47,030 nucleotides of DNA from Trichococcus flocculiformis (lineage in GTDB: Bacteria > Bacillota > Bacilli > Lactobacillales > Aerococcaceae). Where the stretch lies: positions 1 through 47,030 of the forward strand of contig NZ_FOQC01000016.1 of the NCBI RefSeq assembly GCF_900113645.1. The letters are read 5' to 3'. The position numbers were made by a program, and so were the translations under genes. Numbering within the stretch: position 1 is the first letter of the stretch; each line of letters begins with the position of its first letter. Under the pieces are notes generated by a model. That model worked only from the letters and a program-made list of their open reading frames with translations, ran no database searches and was not told where the DNA came from. Below, in pieces: positions 27,204 to 34,471 of this stretch.

Positions 27204-27662
27204 TCACTTCCATAGATACTTAAACTTATCCGGCCGATTGTTGTTCTCTGTGCAATATCTTTTAACGGCCTTGCGTAACAATCGATCTTTGGCCAACATC
27301 TCGTGAGAGTACCTCATGGCGGCTATCACTTCATCCGCTATGTTTTCGTTCTCTTCGCAATATTTCATAATGGCATTCTGTAAGGCTGTTTCACACTCCA
27401 CCTTGCGCTGCTTATACGCTTCAAGCGGCATGCGTTTGCTGAATGCCATATATTTATCAGATATACGCTTACCCCTCGCCGGACGGTACTTGCTGGCAAG
27501 AAATATTTGTTCCTCTTGCGTGAGCTTCTGCAGCCCTGCAAAGAAAATCTTCGCATTTTCCAAATCATGCGGCCGTAATTCCTCAATGTTTTTTTCGTAA
27601 TGTACCCAATTATTCAATAGCAACCTTGCTGTATGGTTCTTCACTTGTTGGTCAAACCTCAT
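27204..27662 (-). CDS. Hypothetical protein, possible ArpU/sigma-like regulator
   Basis: 152 residues. The stretch LTQEEQIFLASKYRP, then SDKYMAFSKRMPLEAYKQRK, has the layout of ArpU-type phage regulators: a helix ending in a run of Tyr/Arg, then a helix-turn-helix leading into a long helix. Such proteins switch on late genes in Gram-positive phages, and capsid-side genes follow here. Similarity judged by eye, so moderate confidence in function. Confidence 0.55.
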   Translation of the reverse strand: MRFDQQVKNHTARLLLNNWVHYEKNIEELRPHDLENAKIFFAGLQKLTQEEQIFLASKYRPARGKRISDKYMAFSKRMPLEAYKQRKVECETALQNAIMKYCEENENIADEVIAAMRYSHEMLAKDRLLRKAVKRYCTENNNRPDKFKYLWK

Positions 27663-27700
27663 TTATACGCCGCTCCCTTTTCCTAGTTGGTTTTCCTTTA

Positions 27701-28240
27701 TCAACCCAACCTGCTTATCATTTTTAAAAACGCGTTGTCAAAAACTTCCTCAAATTCTTCCTCTGATACCTGGTCTATGTCCGAGTCATCGTCTATATAA
27801 GGCTTTTTCCCAAGGAAACGATAGGACACGGCTTCCTCGATTTCTGAAATCATTTCTAAGCAGTGCTTATCAACCCATTCATTTTCTTCATTGGGGTGCA
27901 GCTCCTCGCATCCATCCTCTGGCCAAGGATCGTACATATATCGTTTTTTCAAGTATTTCCGCTCATCTGGCTGCAAAGTGTTCAAATATTCATTAAAATG
28001 CTTAGATTTGAATTTGCAGATTTCTGTATATTTCTCCATTCTTCTTTGATAATCAACCAGGCTGCTAACATGATATTCAACATTAAATCCTTTAGAGAAT
28101 ATTTCTAAGCCGTTAGAAGTAATGTAGGAACTCATTGTCTGACTGAAGAATGCTTTACGTAATTCACGTATGCGCTGGTCACACTTGTTAACGATTCTGG
28201 CCAACTTAAAATAATGCGCTATTGACTTGCTATTAATCAC
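27701..28240 (-). CDS. Hypothetical acidic protein
   Basis: 179 residues with GTG start and GGGGTG upstream. The middle contains LNTLQPDERKYLKKRYM, similar in style to the LTQEEQIFLASKYRP stretch of the following gene, and the C-terminus is strongly acidic (IDDDSDIDQVSEEEFEEVF). Function unknown; a regulator is possible. Confidence 0.55.
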   Translation of the reverse strand: MINSKSIAHYFKLARIVNKCDQRIRELRKAFFSQTMSSYITSNGLEIFSKGFNVEYHVSSLVDYQRRMEKYTEICKFKSKHFNEYLNTLQPDERKYLKKRYMYDPWPEDGCEELHPNEENEWVDKHCLEMISEIEEAVSYRFLGKKPYIDDDSDIDQVSEEEFEEVFDNAFLKMISRLG

Positions 28241-28439
28241 TTACAGCACCCCGATCTAAAGCAACGTTTCTTTATTCTCATCTGATAATCATCACATCCC
28301 TTCGATTGCCGAACGGAATTACTTGCATCCATGCACTGTTTTATTCTCTGCTCGATAACTATTCGTTATTGAGTTTCCTGAAGGGTGTCGCGCTTCACGA
28401 TAAATCTAGGTGCGTGTCAATTGGCACACACCCAGAATT
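28241..28439 (-). other. Spacer with hairpins and a TGGATGCA box
   Basis: About 200 bp without a gene. It contains a 24-base near-perfect inverted repeat centred on CAATTG (28409-28432), a stem GATAAC/GTTATT (28354-28370) and TGGATGCA at 28324-28331. Confidence 0.6.
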
Positions 28440-28766
28440 TCAACAATAGATCAGGCCTGTTATTTCGGTTCTTAGTTCAAAATTTTCATGGATGCTGTTG
28501 CTGATCTCAACTAACCGCAGCCCTTTATCCTGTAGGCGCCCTGCAACGTCCCTAAATATGATAGTGGTAATTGTGTAGGTTGTTCCATCCTGCTCCTGGT
28601 CTACCAAAGCGGGCAATTTCTCCGCTACGTACTCGGTAAATAATTGGACTATTTCATCATTGCTCATTGGTATTGATTCAAAGCTTCCCTCATGTTTGCC
28701 GTGCTTGTTATAGCAGCAACCCCACTTATCTATTTTTGTTACGCTATCCTTGTTTGGATTACTCAT
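28440..28766 (-). CDS. Hypothetical protein
   Basis: 108 residues; N-terminus MSNPNKDSVTKIDKWGCCYN contains a CC pair and the rest is soluble and mixed alpha/beta. Its ATG overlaps the stop of the preceding gene, so translation is coupled. No family recognised. Confidence 0.6.
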   Translation of the reverse strand: MSNPNKDSVTKIDKWGCCYNKHGKHEGSFESIPMSNDEIVQLFTEYVAEKLPALVDQEQDGTTYTITTIIFRDVAGRLQDKGLRLVEISNSIHENFELRTEITGLIYC

Positions 28767-29002
28767 TTTTTTGCCCCCTTTGCTAAATCTAACGCCATTG
28801 AAAAGCCACTCATGAATGCTTCTTGCCGCGTTATCTCTGTGTGCTCTACTAAGTCCTTGACAAAACTATTATGCTGTTGGTTCGGTAGGTTTAAAGCGTT
28901 CAATTTCTCGCCTATAATCTGTGCTGATTTTAGATAAGCATCCGTTTTGGGGATCTCGACAGCTGCGTTTGATGGGTCTATAAATTCAATGTTCATTTTC
29001 AT
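28763..29002 (-). CDS. Hypothetical small protein
   Basis: 79 residues starting MKMNIEFIDPSNAAVEIPK. The frame is open to 29092, but that extension reads through two TGGATGCA-type boxes and GAAAGGA is placed for the ATG at 29002. Middle and C-terminal parts are helical (EITRQEAFMSGFSMALDLAK). Function unknown. Confidence 0.6.
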   Translation of the reverse strand: MKMNIEFIDPSNAAVEIPKTDAYLKSAQIIGEKLNALNLPNQQHNSFVKDLVEHTEITRQEAFMSGFSMALDLAKGAKK

Positions 29003-29088
29003 GTTGGTTGTCCTTTCGATAGTGCGCGAAATCTGTCCGCGCATCCATCCTATATTTTTGTCTTGTATTTTTGGATGCATCCAGCGGA
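29003..29088 (-). other. Spacer with palindromic TGGATGCATCCA
   Basis: Between the internal integrase and the next gene lie the perfect palindrome TGGATGCATCCA (29072-29083) and a one-mismatch second box (29040-29047). Confidence 0.6.
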
Positions 29089-30219
29089 TCATTTCGCCCT
29101 GGCAAATAGCGCGTTTGTAATGGCCGCCGCTTGCTGGTCGCCCTTCTCCCTCGCTTCCTTGATGACGTGTGCATAGATGGATGCGGTGGTGAACTGCGAC
29201 TTATGGCCCAACCGCTCTGAAACATAGTGCATATCCAAGTTGTTATGCAAAAGTACCGATGCATGCGTATGCCGCAGACCATGGCTTGTGATTGCAGGAA
29301 CGCCGGCTTTGATGCATGCCCCTTTCAAACACTTGTTCACCGTCTCCACCGTGAGCGGGTTCACGCCTTCCCCAACGAATATCAAGTGATGCCGGTTCTT
29401 AACACCGTTCTTAAGGGTGTTCCGCTTCACCTGGTCAACGAATGTCTTCATGAGGGCCATTGTATTGTCATTAACGGAAATGGTCCGGTTCTCCTTGTTT
29501 TTGGTAGATTTGAAACCGAATGAGTCCTTATAATCCCAAGACTTGTTAATGATCATCATGTTTTGCTTGAAATCCAGGGAATCGAAGGTTAAGGCCATGA
29601 TTTCACCGATTCGCGCGCCGGTTGCCAGCTGTAGGATGCATACGTGTTTTGCGGTGTCCGTCGGCTGAATACCATCCATAAGCGCATCCAGCAATCTTTC
29701 AGTTTGATCCTGGTTCAAGTATTTGTCGGCCTCTTTCTTCCCCTCTGATCCGGTAATCAGAATCCCATAGGCCACATCCCGCGCAATGTCTCCGCTCCGG
29801 AAAGCTTCACGAAGGCAAGGGGCCACTTTGTTGTGGATCTTCCTGACAGTCGCTTTTGAGTGGGTTTCTGCATAGGTATTTATGAACGTTTGGTATACAC
29901 GCTTAGAAATGTCCTTCAGGCGATAGCCGGCAAAATGTTTATCTACCAGGCGCATAGCCGTTTGATAATTCCGGTCCGTCTCGAAGCTGAACTTCCCTAG
30001 CTTGTACACCTCAGCCCATTGCTTGTAATATTCCGGAAAAGGCACGTCTCCGGCTTTTATGTCCAGCCCCTTATGAAGTCTTTGCTCAACCTCCGCGGCG
30101 GCCGCCTGTGCATCCTTTTTTGTCGGATAGCCATTGCCTGATTTAGTTTTGTACTTGCTACCGTCTTTGAACGATACACGGAACTGCCAACCTGTCGATA
30201 ATTTGTTGTAACTCGCCAT
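29089..30219 (-). CDS. Tyrosine recombinase, internal (phage integrase family)
   Basis: 376 residues: N-terminal arm-binding domain with a YNKLSTGWQFRVSF strand pattern, SAM-like core-binding domain (about 60-165), and catalytic domain with the full Arg-Lys-His-Arg-His-Tyr set visible as TGARIGEI, HGLRHTHAS, LGHKS and SIYAHV (nucleophile Tyr). The ATG at 30219 has GAAAGGG upstream. It lies mid-operon, 25 bp after its neighbour, not at an element end. The terminal integrase (34472) is a different protein, so this may come from a second captured element or act in another way such as resolving replication products. Confidence 0.9.
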   Translation of the reverse strand: MASYNKLSTGWQFRVSFKDGSKYKTKSGNGYPTKKDAQAAAAEVEQRLHKGLDIKAGDVPFPEYYKQWAEVYKLGKFSFETDRNYQTAMRLVDKHFAGYRLKDISKRVYQTFINTYAETHSKATVRKIHNKVAPCLREAFRSGDIARDVAYGILITGSEGKKEADKYLNQDQTERLLDALMDGIQPTDTAKHVCILQLATGARIGEIMALTFDSLDFKQNMMIINKSWDYKDSFGFKSTKNKENRTISVNDNTMALMKTFVDQVKRNTLKNGVKNRHHLIFVGEGVNPLTVETVNKCLKGACIKAGVPAITSHGLRHTHASVLLHNNLDMHYVSERLGHKSQFTTASIYAHVIKEAREKGDQQAAAITNALFARAK

Positions 30220-30244
30220 ACTTACCAACCCTTTCGAAATTAAT

Positions 30245-30511
30245 TTAGTGAGGATGCATCCACCTCAATTTCATTTTATCGAATACCGCCCTTGTTTCCT
30301 TTGATAGCCACTCCATCGCCAGCTGATCAAAATTCATGCTGCCTGATGCTAGTTCTTCACGGATCCGACTTTCATGTTCTTTGTCATGCGGAAAGAGGAT
30401 CCCTAACAGGTTGCCGTCTAGCGTATTCACCTCGAAAGCGTTCAGATTCGGCTGGAATAAAATTTCTGCGACTACTAAGCTTTCGTGTATGACCCAAACT
30501 TTCGTGTTCAT
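30245..30511 (-). CDS. Hypothetical protein
   Basis: 88 residues, start overlapping the stop of the DnaC-like gene. Its last codons (LRWMHPH) are written by a TGGATGCATCC box, so the gene end and the box overlap. No family recognised. Confidence 0.55.
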   Translation of the reverse strand: MNTKVWVIHESLVVAEILFQPNLNAFEVNTLDGNLLGILFPHDKEHESRIREELASGSMNFDQLAMEWLSKETRAVFDKMKLRWMHPH

Positions 30512-31377
30512 AGGCTGAATCCGGGCCGCTTGTCTTGGATCATGGAGAAATCCACTATCCTTAGATTCATTGAGAGTCTTGACGTGATACGCTCGTCATA
30601 AGTCGCCTTCAGCTGCGTATAGGTCAAGTTCGTTGTGATAATCGTCGTTTTCGTGCCTTCCCTAGCATTCAGGACCTTAAACAATGTTTTGTAGGTGTGA
30701 TCTGATGCCTGCTTATTCGCATCCACGCGGGCCGTGTCGGTTCCTAGATCGTCAATTACCAACACATCTGGCATCTTCAGCAAATTCAAGTAGTATTCAG
30801 CTGTTTTTTTGTCCGTGGCCGTGTTACTGTATGATGCTGTTATCAGTTCCAGCAGGGTAGTAAAATCGACGAACAAGCAAGATAGCTGCTTATGGTGCTC
30901 GGCTGACATTTCGTTGATATTGAAGGCCATGGCATAACTAATATGACTTTTCCCGGTTCCGGCCGGACCTGTCAGAATCACATTCATTACTTTACCGCCT
31001 GCAATGTCCTTGCTTAATGCCATTACCTGGTCTTTTGTCTCAAGTTCCTGCTTTGTCTTGGCATCGAATCCTTTAAAACCTTTGTCGATAAAGGACTTCC
31101 CGCCATATATGGAATAGCGTTTCATATAGCGTTTTTTCTCTTTGTCTTGGTACTGAAGGCTGCCGGTGGTTTCTTCCACCTCGAAGCGCTTATTTTTATT
31201 TTCCAGGTAACACTTCGGGCATACCACTTCATCCGTGGCCAGGATCTGGAATAGTTCAAACTTGCCATGCCATTCACAGCTGGAATATTCGCCTGTCGGC
31301 AGCAATCCGGCTTTCTCGATGGCCACGCGTTCGAATTCCTTTCTGTTGCTCATTATTTTTGCTGTGTTGATCATCAT
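30508..31377 (-). CDS. DnaC-like replicative helicase loader (AAA+ ATPase)
   Basis: 289 residues. An N-terminal zinc-binding stretch is suggested by CEWHGKFELF and CPKC (about 39-80). The AAA+ core has Walker A GPAGTGKSH (about 138-146), Walker B VLVIDDLGTD (about 209-218) and sensor-1 TTNLT. It probably loads the host DnaB helicase at the element's origin together with the preceding DnaD-like protein. GAGGGGG precedes the ATG. Confidence 0.9.
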   Translation of the reverse strand: MMINTAKIMSNRKEFERVAIEKAGLLPTGEYSSCEWHGKFELFQILATDEVVCPKCYLENKNKRFEVEETTGSLQYQDKEKKRYMKRYSIYGGKSFIDKGFKGFDAKTKQELETKDQVMALSKDIAGGKVMNVILTGPAGTGKSHISYAMAFNINEMSAEHHKQLSCLFVDFTTLLELITASYSNTATDKKTAEYYLNLLKMPDVLVIDDLGTDTARVDANKQASDHTYKTLFKVLNAREGTKTTIITTNLTYTQLKATYDERITSRLSMNLRIVDFSMIQDKRPGFSL

Positions 31378-31394
31378 TGTTGTTTCCCCCTCGC

Positions 31395-32231
31395 TTAGAA
31401 GAACTCACTATCATCGGTTATCATTTCCATTGCATCCATGCGCTGCCTTGAAAGTTCTAAGATTCTTTCTTCTTCGGCTGATACGCTCTTTGTGTTAATC
31501 GTTCGATTTCGTTGATTGAGATACCGATCAAACTTCCCAGCGAACAATGTCGATGGCTGAAGATATTGATTCATTTTGCTATCATGTATCCAGTCCTGGC
31601 ATTTGTTATCAATTACGCGCTTGAATTGATCCGTAGTGTACCCCTCGTTCCATCGGGCCTTGATAAGCTTCTTATTGGCAGCTGCCGAATGCCTGAAGCT
31701 TTTTCCGGTCTGTTGATTCAGGTAGTCGATTATTTCCCGGTATGGGATGGGGTCGTCGGGCTTCTGCTCGACAATATCTTTTACTTCTTTATTCTTCTCT
31801 TCTTTAGTTCTTATATTCTTTATAGCTGTTAGTTGCCTGTTAGTTGCCTGTTGGTTGCCTGTTAGTTGCTTGTTAGTTTGCCTGTTAGGTTCATCATCTG
31901 AACCCTGATAAATCGCCCAGTTAACAATGGTTATAAGCCTATTTTTGTTTGTTGATTCGTCTGTTAAAAATCCTAGTTTTTCGAATCGCTTTAAGGCTGT
32001 TCTGACATTCTGAATTGATACACCTTTGCCCGATCGTTCTGCAATTTTTGGTAAGGATGTAATCACCTGGCCGGGCATGCATTCATATTGTTTACCTTGC
32101 CATTCCCATTTGTTCGGCTCGTAATTAACCATCATAAGCAAGGCCATCAACACAGAACGCTGGTCAGACGTAGATTCTAGCCATATAGGCTTATCCCCTA
32201 GTTCTCGATATAGTTTTATCCACCCGGCCAT
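31395..32231 (-). CDS. Phage-type replication protein, DnaD-like with conserved phage C-terminal domain
   Basis: 278 residues. N-terminal winged-helix region (about 1-105, starting MAGWIKLYRELGDKPIW), a polar linker rich in Gln, Asn and Lys, then the conserved phage C-terminal domain (about 170-245) with YLNQQTGKSFR, KARWNEGYTTDQFKRVID and YLQPSTLFAGKFDRYLNQ. Such proteins bind the origin and recruit the helicase loader encoded next. The 3' end of the gene contains a TGGATGCA box. Confidence 0.88.
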   Translation of the reverse strand: MAGWIKLYRELGDKPIWLESTSDQRSVLMALLMMVNYEPNKWEWQGKQYECMPGQVITSLPKIAERSGKGVSIQNVRTALKRFEKLGFLTDESTNKNRLITIVNWAIYQGSDDEPNRQTNKQLTGNQQATNRQLTAIKNIRTKEEKNKEVKDIVEQKPDDPIPYREIIDYLNQQTGKSFRHSAAANKKLIKARWNEGYTTDQFKRVIDNKCQDWIHDSKMNQYLQPSTLFAGKFDRYLNQRNRTINTKSVSAEEERILELSRQRMDAMEMITDDSEFF

Positions 32232-32243
32232 TTAATCACCAAC

Positions 32244-32444
32244 TCACTTTTTGAAATATTTATCCAGTTTTCTTCTAGCTTCCTGATCATTCTCGGGAAT
32301 CTTGCCGAAGAGTTGAAAGAAAATCTTTTGACGCTGCGACACGGCTAATTTGTTCCATTCTTCCGCAGACTTCTCCAAAAGTTCGAACGTCGTAATACTC
32401 TTGTATGTTCGCGCCCTTATATTTTTTGGCATATTATCATTCAT
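32244..32444 (-). CDS. Small hypothetical protein
   Basis: 66 residues starting MNDNMPKNIRARTYKSITTFE, with AAGGTGG upstream; its ATG overlaps the stop of the preceding gene. Soluble, basic, helical. No family recognised. Confidence 0.55.
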   Translation of the reverse strand: MNDNMPKNIRARTYKSITTFELLEKSAEEWNKLAVSQRQKIFFQLFGKIPENDQEARRKLDKYFKK

Positions 32445-32667
32445 AGTGAAACCACCTTGTGCAGTGCACCGCTCCATTGATCAGCGTATACTCATCTTCA
32501 TCTCGAATTGTCTTACCTATGCATCCATCCAATAGATCATTAATCCAGGAATCGACTTCTTGCACATCCCTGGGCTCTCTGCCGAAAACGTGTATAAAAG
32601 ATTTCCGGTTACCGATATCAGCCCGGTTGTTCCATCCGCTTGGCTCGTTAATACTTAAATTTTCCAT
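32437..32667 (-). CDS. Small hypothetical protein
   Basis: 76 residues starting MENLSINEPSGWNNRADIG, acidic middle, AAAAGGGG upstream of the ATG. A TGGATGCA box lies inside it (32520-32527) ahead of the next start. No family recognised. Confidence 0.55.
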   Translation of the reverse strand: MENLSINEPSGWNNRADIGNRKSFIHVFGREPRDVQEVDSWINDLLDGCIGKTIRDEDEYTLINGAVHCTRWFHYE

Positions 32668-32741
32668 GCTATTTCCCCTTTTCTATTCGAATTTATGATA
32701 GAATAAGGCTAATAAAGGCGCCTAAGCCTGTATAACCTTCA

Positions 32742-32782
32742 CCCTACAACATTGAGTTGGTCGCTCTTGGTATGTTGTGGGG
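32742..32782 (+). terminator. Strong hairpin with rightward T-run inside the leftward operon
   Basis: 11-bp stem CCCTACAACAT / ATGTTGTGGGG with a 19-base loop; the T-run follows on the plus strand, so it would terminate rightward transcription although no rightward gene precedes it. On the operon strand it is a large intergenic hairpin directly after the 46-residue gene. It could block antisense RNA, stabilise mRNA or be a processing site. Confidence 0.6.
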
Positions 32783-32923
32783 CTATTTTTTTGCGTTTTT
32801 TTCTAGCAAACGAATCAAAATTCTAAGATCTTCACTCGTTACCTGCTGAGCCATGCGATTATCAGGGAACTCATTTAAGCTTTCCTTGATGCGCATAATA
32901 GCTTCTTGCTCCTGTTTATTCAT
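32783..32923 (-). CDS. Small phage-type protein, 46 residues
   Basis: MNKQEQEAIMRIKESLNEFP and 26 more residues, ending RLLEKNAKK. Two amphipathic helices, no membrane segment. Its ATG overlaps the end of the preceding small gene. Coupling and coding-like composition support it. Confidence 0.5.
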   Translation of the reverse strand: MNKQEQEAIMRIKESLNEFPDNRMAQQVTSEDLRILIRLLEKNAKK

Positions 32924-33038
32924 GGTCTAATCCCCCTTTCTCATCCTCTGTGAAGCATTTCCACACTGTCCGCATAGTCACGTACGTTAAAAATCCGACT
33001 AACCAGCCAGCTATGTAAGCCTGAGTTACTGGATCCAT
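32916..33038 (-). CDS. Small membrane protein, 40 residues
   Basis: MDPVTQAYIAGWLVGFLTYV then TMRTVWKCF and a charged tail: one membrane helix at about 6-24. AAAGGTGG stands eight bases before the ATG. Small single-helix proteins of this sort are common in early operons of phages and satellites. Function unknown. Confidence 0.55.
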   Translation of the reverse strand: MDPVTQAYIAGWLVGFLTYVTMRTVWKCFTEDEKGGLDHE

Positions 33039-33126
33039 AATCTCACCACCTTTACTTGTGATAATCAAACGTTAATCTCCTTCTGCATCCATCAATTATT
33101 TAAAATTCCGTTGCCAGGGATTTTGC

Positions 33127-33408
33127 TTATTTCTCGATGGATTTCATAAAGTTGTCAATACTGGACTTCGAAAGCAACATTTTGCCGTCGATGTGAATCA
33201 CAGGAAGGCCTTGAGCAATGAGTTTCTGCAAGGTCGCGTAAGAGCATCCAAGATATTTTTGAGATTCGGATTTATTCAAATACTGTTTGCGCTCAATAGG
33301 GTTGTTACGCACTTCATCAACGGCTTCTTTTGCCAGATCTTTAATCATGTTTTTAATTTCGGCTTTCGCCCCTTCTGAAAATTCAAATGATAAATTGCTG
33401 CTAGCCAT
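33127..33408 (-). CDS. Excisionase-like DNA-binding protein
   Basis: 93 residues. The C-terminal half LNKSESQKYLGCSYATLQKL followed by IHIDGKMLLSKSSIDNFM is an excisionase/MerR-like winged helix-turn-helix of the HTH_17 type; the N-terminal half is a charged helix. Second gene of the leftward operon, where PICIs encode Xis, so it probably directs the terminal integrase toward excision. Confidence 0.75.
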   Translation of the reverse strand: MASSNLSFEFSEGAKAEIKNMIKDLAKEAVDEVRNNPIERKQYLNKSESQKYLGCSYATLQKLIAQGLPVIHIDGKMLLSKSSIDNFMKSIEK

Positions 33409-33429
33409 CTCACCAGCCTCTCTTTCTTC

Positions 33430-33648
33430 TTATTTCGTCTTAACTTCTTCAAAAAAAAGAGTCGTAATTGTCTCTTGAGGGAAATAGGAAATAATATAAT
33501 CAGCAAGGATAATTTTTTCAGTATCCTTAAAAGAAGTCTTTCCCCTTTCCTTAGCAGAATAGGCCTGTTTTGTGATCCCAAGTAACTCCGCAAAATCATC
33601 TTGCTTTTTACCAAGCATTACGCGCAATCCTTTTAATCGGCTGTACAT
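33430..33648 (-). CDS. Cro-like XRE regulator
   Basis: 72 residues; helix-turn-helix at about 12-35 (KKQDDFAELLGITKQAYSAKE). First gene of the leftward operon, with GGAGGTG upstream, facing the rightward repressor across 131 bp. This divergent pair forms a lysis-lysogeny-type switch. Confidence 0.85.
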   Translation of the reverse strand: MYSRLKGLRVMLGKKQDDFAELLGITKQAYSAKERGKTSFKDTEKIILADYIISYFPQETITTLFFEEVKTK

Positions 33649-33779
33649 GACAGCACCTCCGTTTCGTCTTAAATCGTCTTTCTATTTATAGAATAAACGT
33701 TTAAAATACATTAGTCAAGTTATTTTCTTCTTTTTTCGTCTTTCGTAATGTATAATGTATACCATAGGAGGTGAATTAA
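33649..33779. promoter_or_regulatory. Divergent switch region with two promoters and operator repeats
   Basis: Leftward promoter: TTGACT (33713-33718), 17 bases, TATTCT (33690-33695). A palindrome TAAACGTTTA (33694-33703) overlaps its -10. Rightward -10 TATAAT at 33751-33756 with a poor -35. The motif TCGTCTT occurs at about 33665, 33675 and 33736 as direct repeats flanking both promoters, a plausible repressor operator. Confidence 0.75.
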
Positions 33780-34412
33780 TTGGATGTAGATAATAAGAAA
33801 GTTGGTTTTCGGATAAAATCTATACGTCAAAAACTCGGAAAAACCACAAAAGAATTTGGTAGTTTAGTTGATGGTGCCAGTGATAGTCTAGTATCTAGAT
33901 GGGAAAGAGGCGTTAATCTTCCGAACGTCTTGCGCTTGACTATAATTGCGAGGTTAGGCGATATTTCGCTTACTGAACTTCTTTATGGTCCATTCGATGA
34001 TTATGCTCGGAACTTTATCGAACGTTTAACATATGATCCGGAGTATGAATTTATGTATGGTCTTTCCGATGAAAACAGAAAAATGATAATCGACAAAACC
34101 ATGAACCAAGTTAAAAAAAAGGGGCATGCGAAATATTTTTATGCTATCGGAGAAATAGATGCGGCTCGCAACAAAATAATTAGTGAATTTTCCGATACAG
34201 GTATGAGAAAAATAATGGGCACGGAATTCACGAATAAGGGTGCTTTAAATAATATCTCAATGGGTATTTCCGAATTGATGAGAGAATTAGAAGAATATCA
34301 GAACAACGGTGTGGACACCGATATCTACAGTGACATAGAAAATATCATTGAAATTGCTAACGATAGTTTGAACGCTCTATACGCGAAGTATAGGGATCGA
34401 CTCAAAAAATAA
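33780..34412 (+). CDS. XRE-family repressor (Stl/CI-like)
   Basis: 210 residues. N-terminal helix-turn-helix (about 10-62: FRIKSIRQKLGKTTKEFG, then SLVSRWERGVNLPN) and a helical C-terminal domain with no LexA-type Ser-Lys peptidase signature. That suggests derepression by a partner protein instead of RecA-stimulated self-cleavage, as for Stl repressors of PICIs. The start is TTG, fixed by GGAGGTG eight bases upstream. Confidence 0.8.
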   Translation: MDVDNKKVGFRIKSIRQKLGKTTKEFGSLVDGASDSLVSRWERGVNLPNVLRLTIIARLGDISLTELLYGPFDDYARNFIERLTYDPEYEFMYGLSDENRKMIIDKTMNQVKKKGHAKYFYAIGEIDAARNKIISEFSDTGMRKIMGTEFTNKGALNNISMGISELMRELEEYQNNGVDTDIYSDIENIIEIANDSLNALYAKYRDRLKK

Positions 34413-34471
34413 TATTACGCCGGATCCGTCCGGCACCTCTAAAGCCGTTGCCAGGGTAGAAAGAGGATATT

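Larger units (their letters stand above)
22552..33091 (-). repeat. TGGATGCA boxes dispersed through the element
   Basis: On the minus (operon) strand TGGATGCA occurs at 22552-22559, 24362-24369, 26517-26524, 26573-26580, 26904-26911, 28324-28331, 29076-29083, 30255-30262, 31431-31438, 32520-32527 and 33084-33091. On the plus strand it occurs at 22721, 22849, 23002 and 29072, the last forming the palindrome TGGATGCATCCA. Most lie in gene junctions, typically 30-80 bases ahead of the next start. I found only about four such 8-mers in the other 33 kb. Function unknown; an operator, processing site or repeat-derived remnant are possible. Confidence 0.75.

Noticed and set aside
28763-29092. Start at 29092 for the 28763 gene
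   Set aside because: The extra residues (IRWMHPK..) are a translation of the palindromic TGGATGCATCCA box; GAAAGGA is placed for the ATG at 29002.
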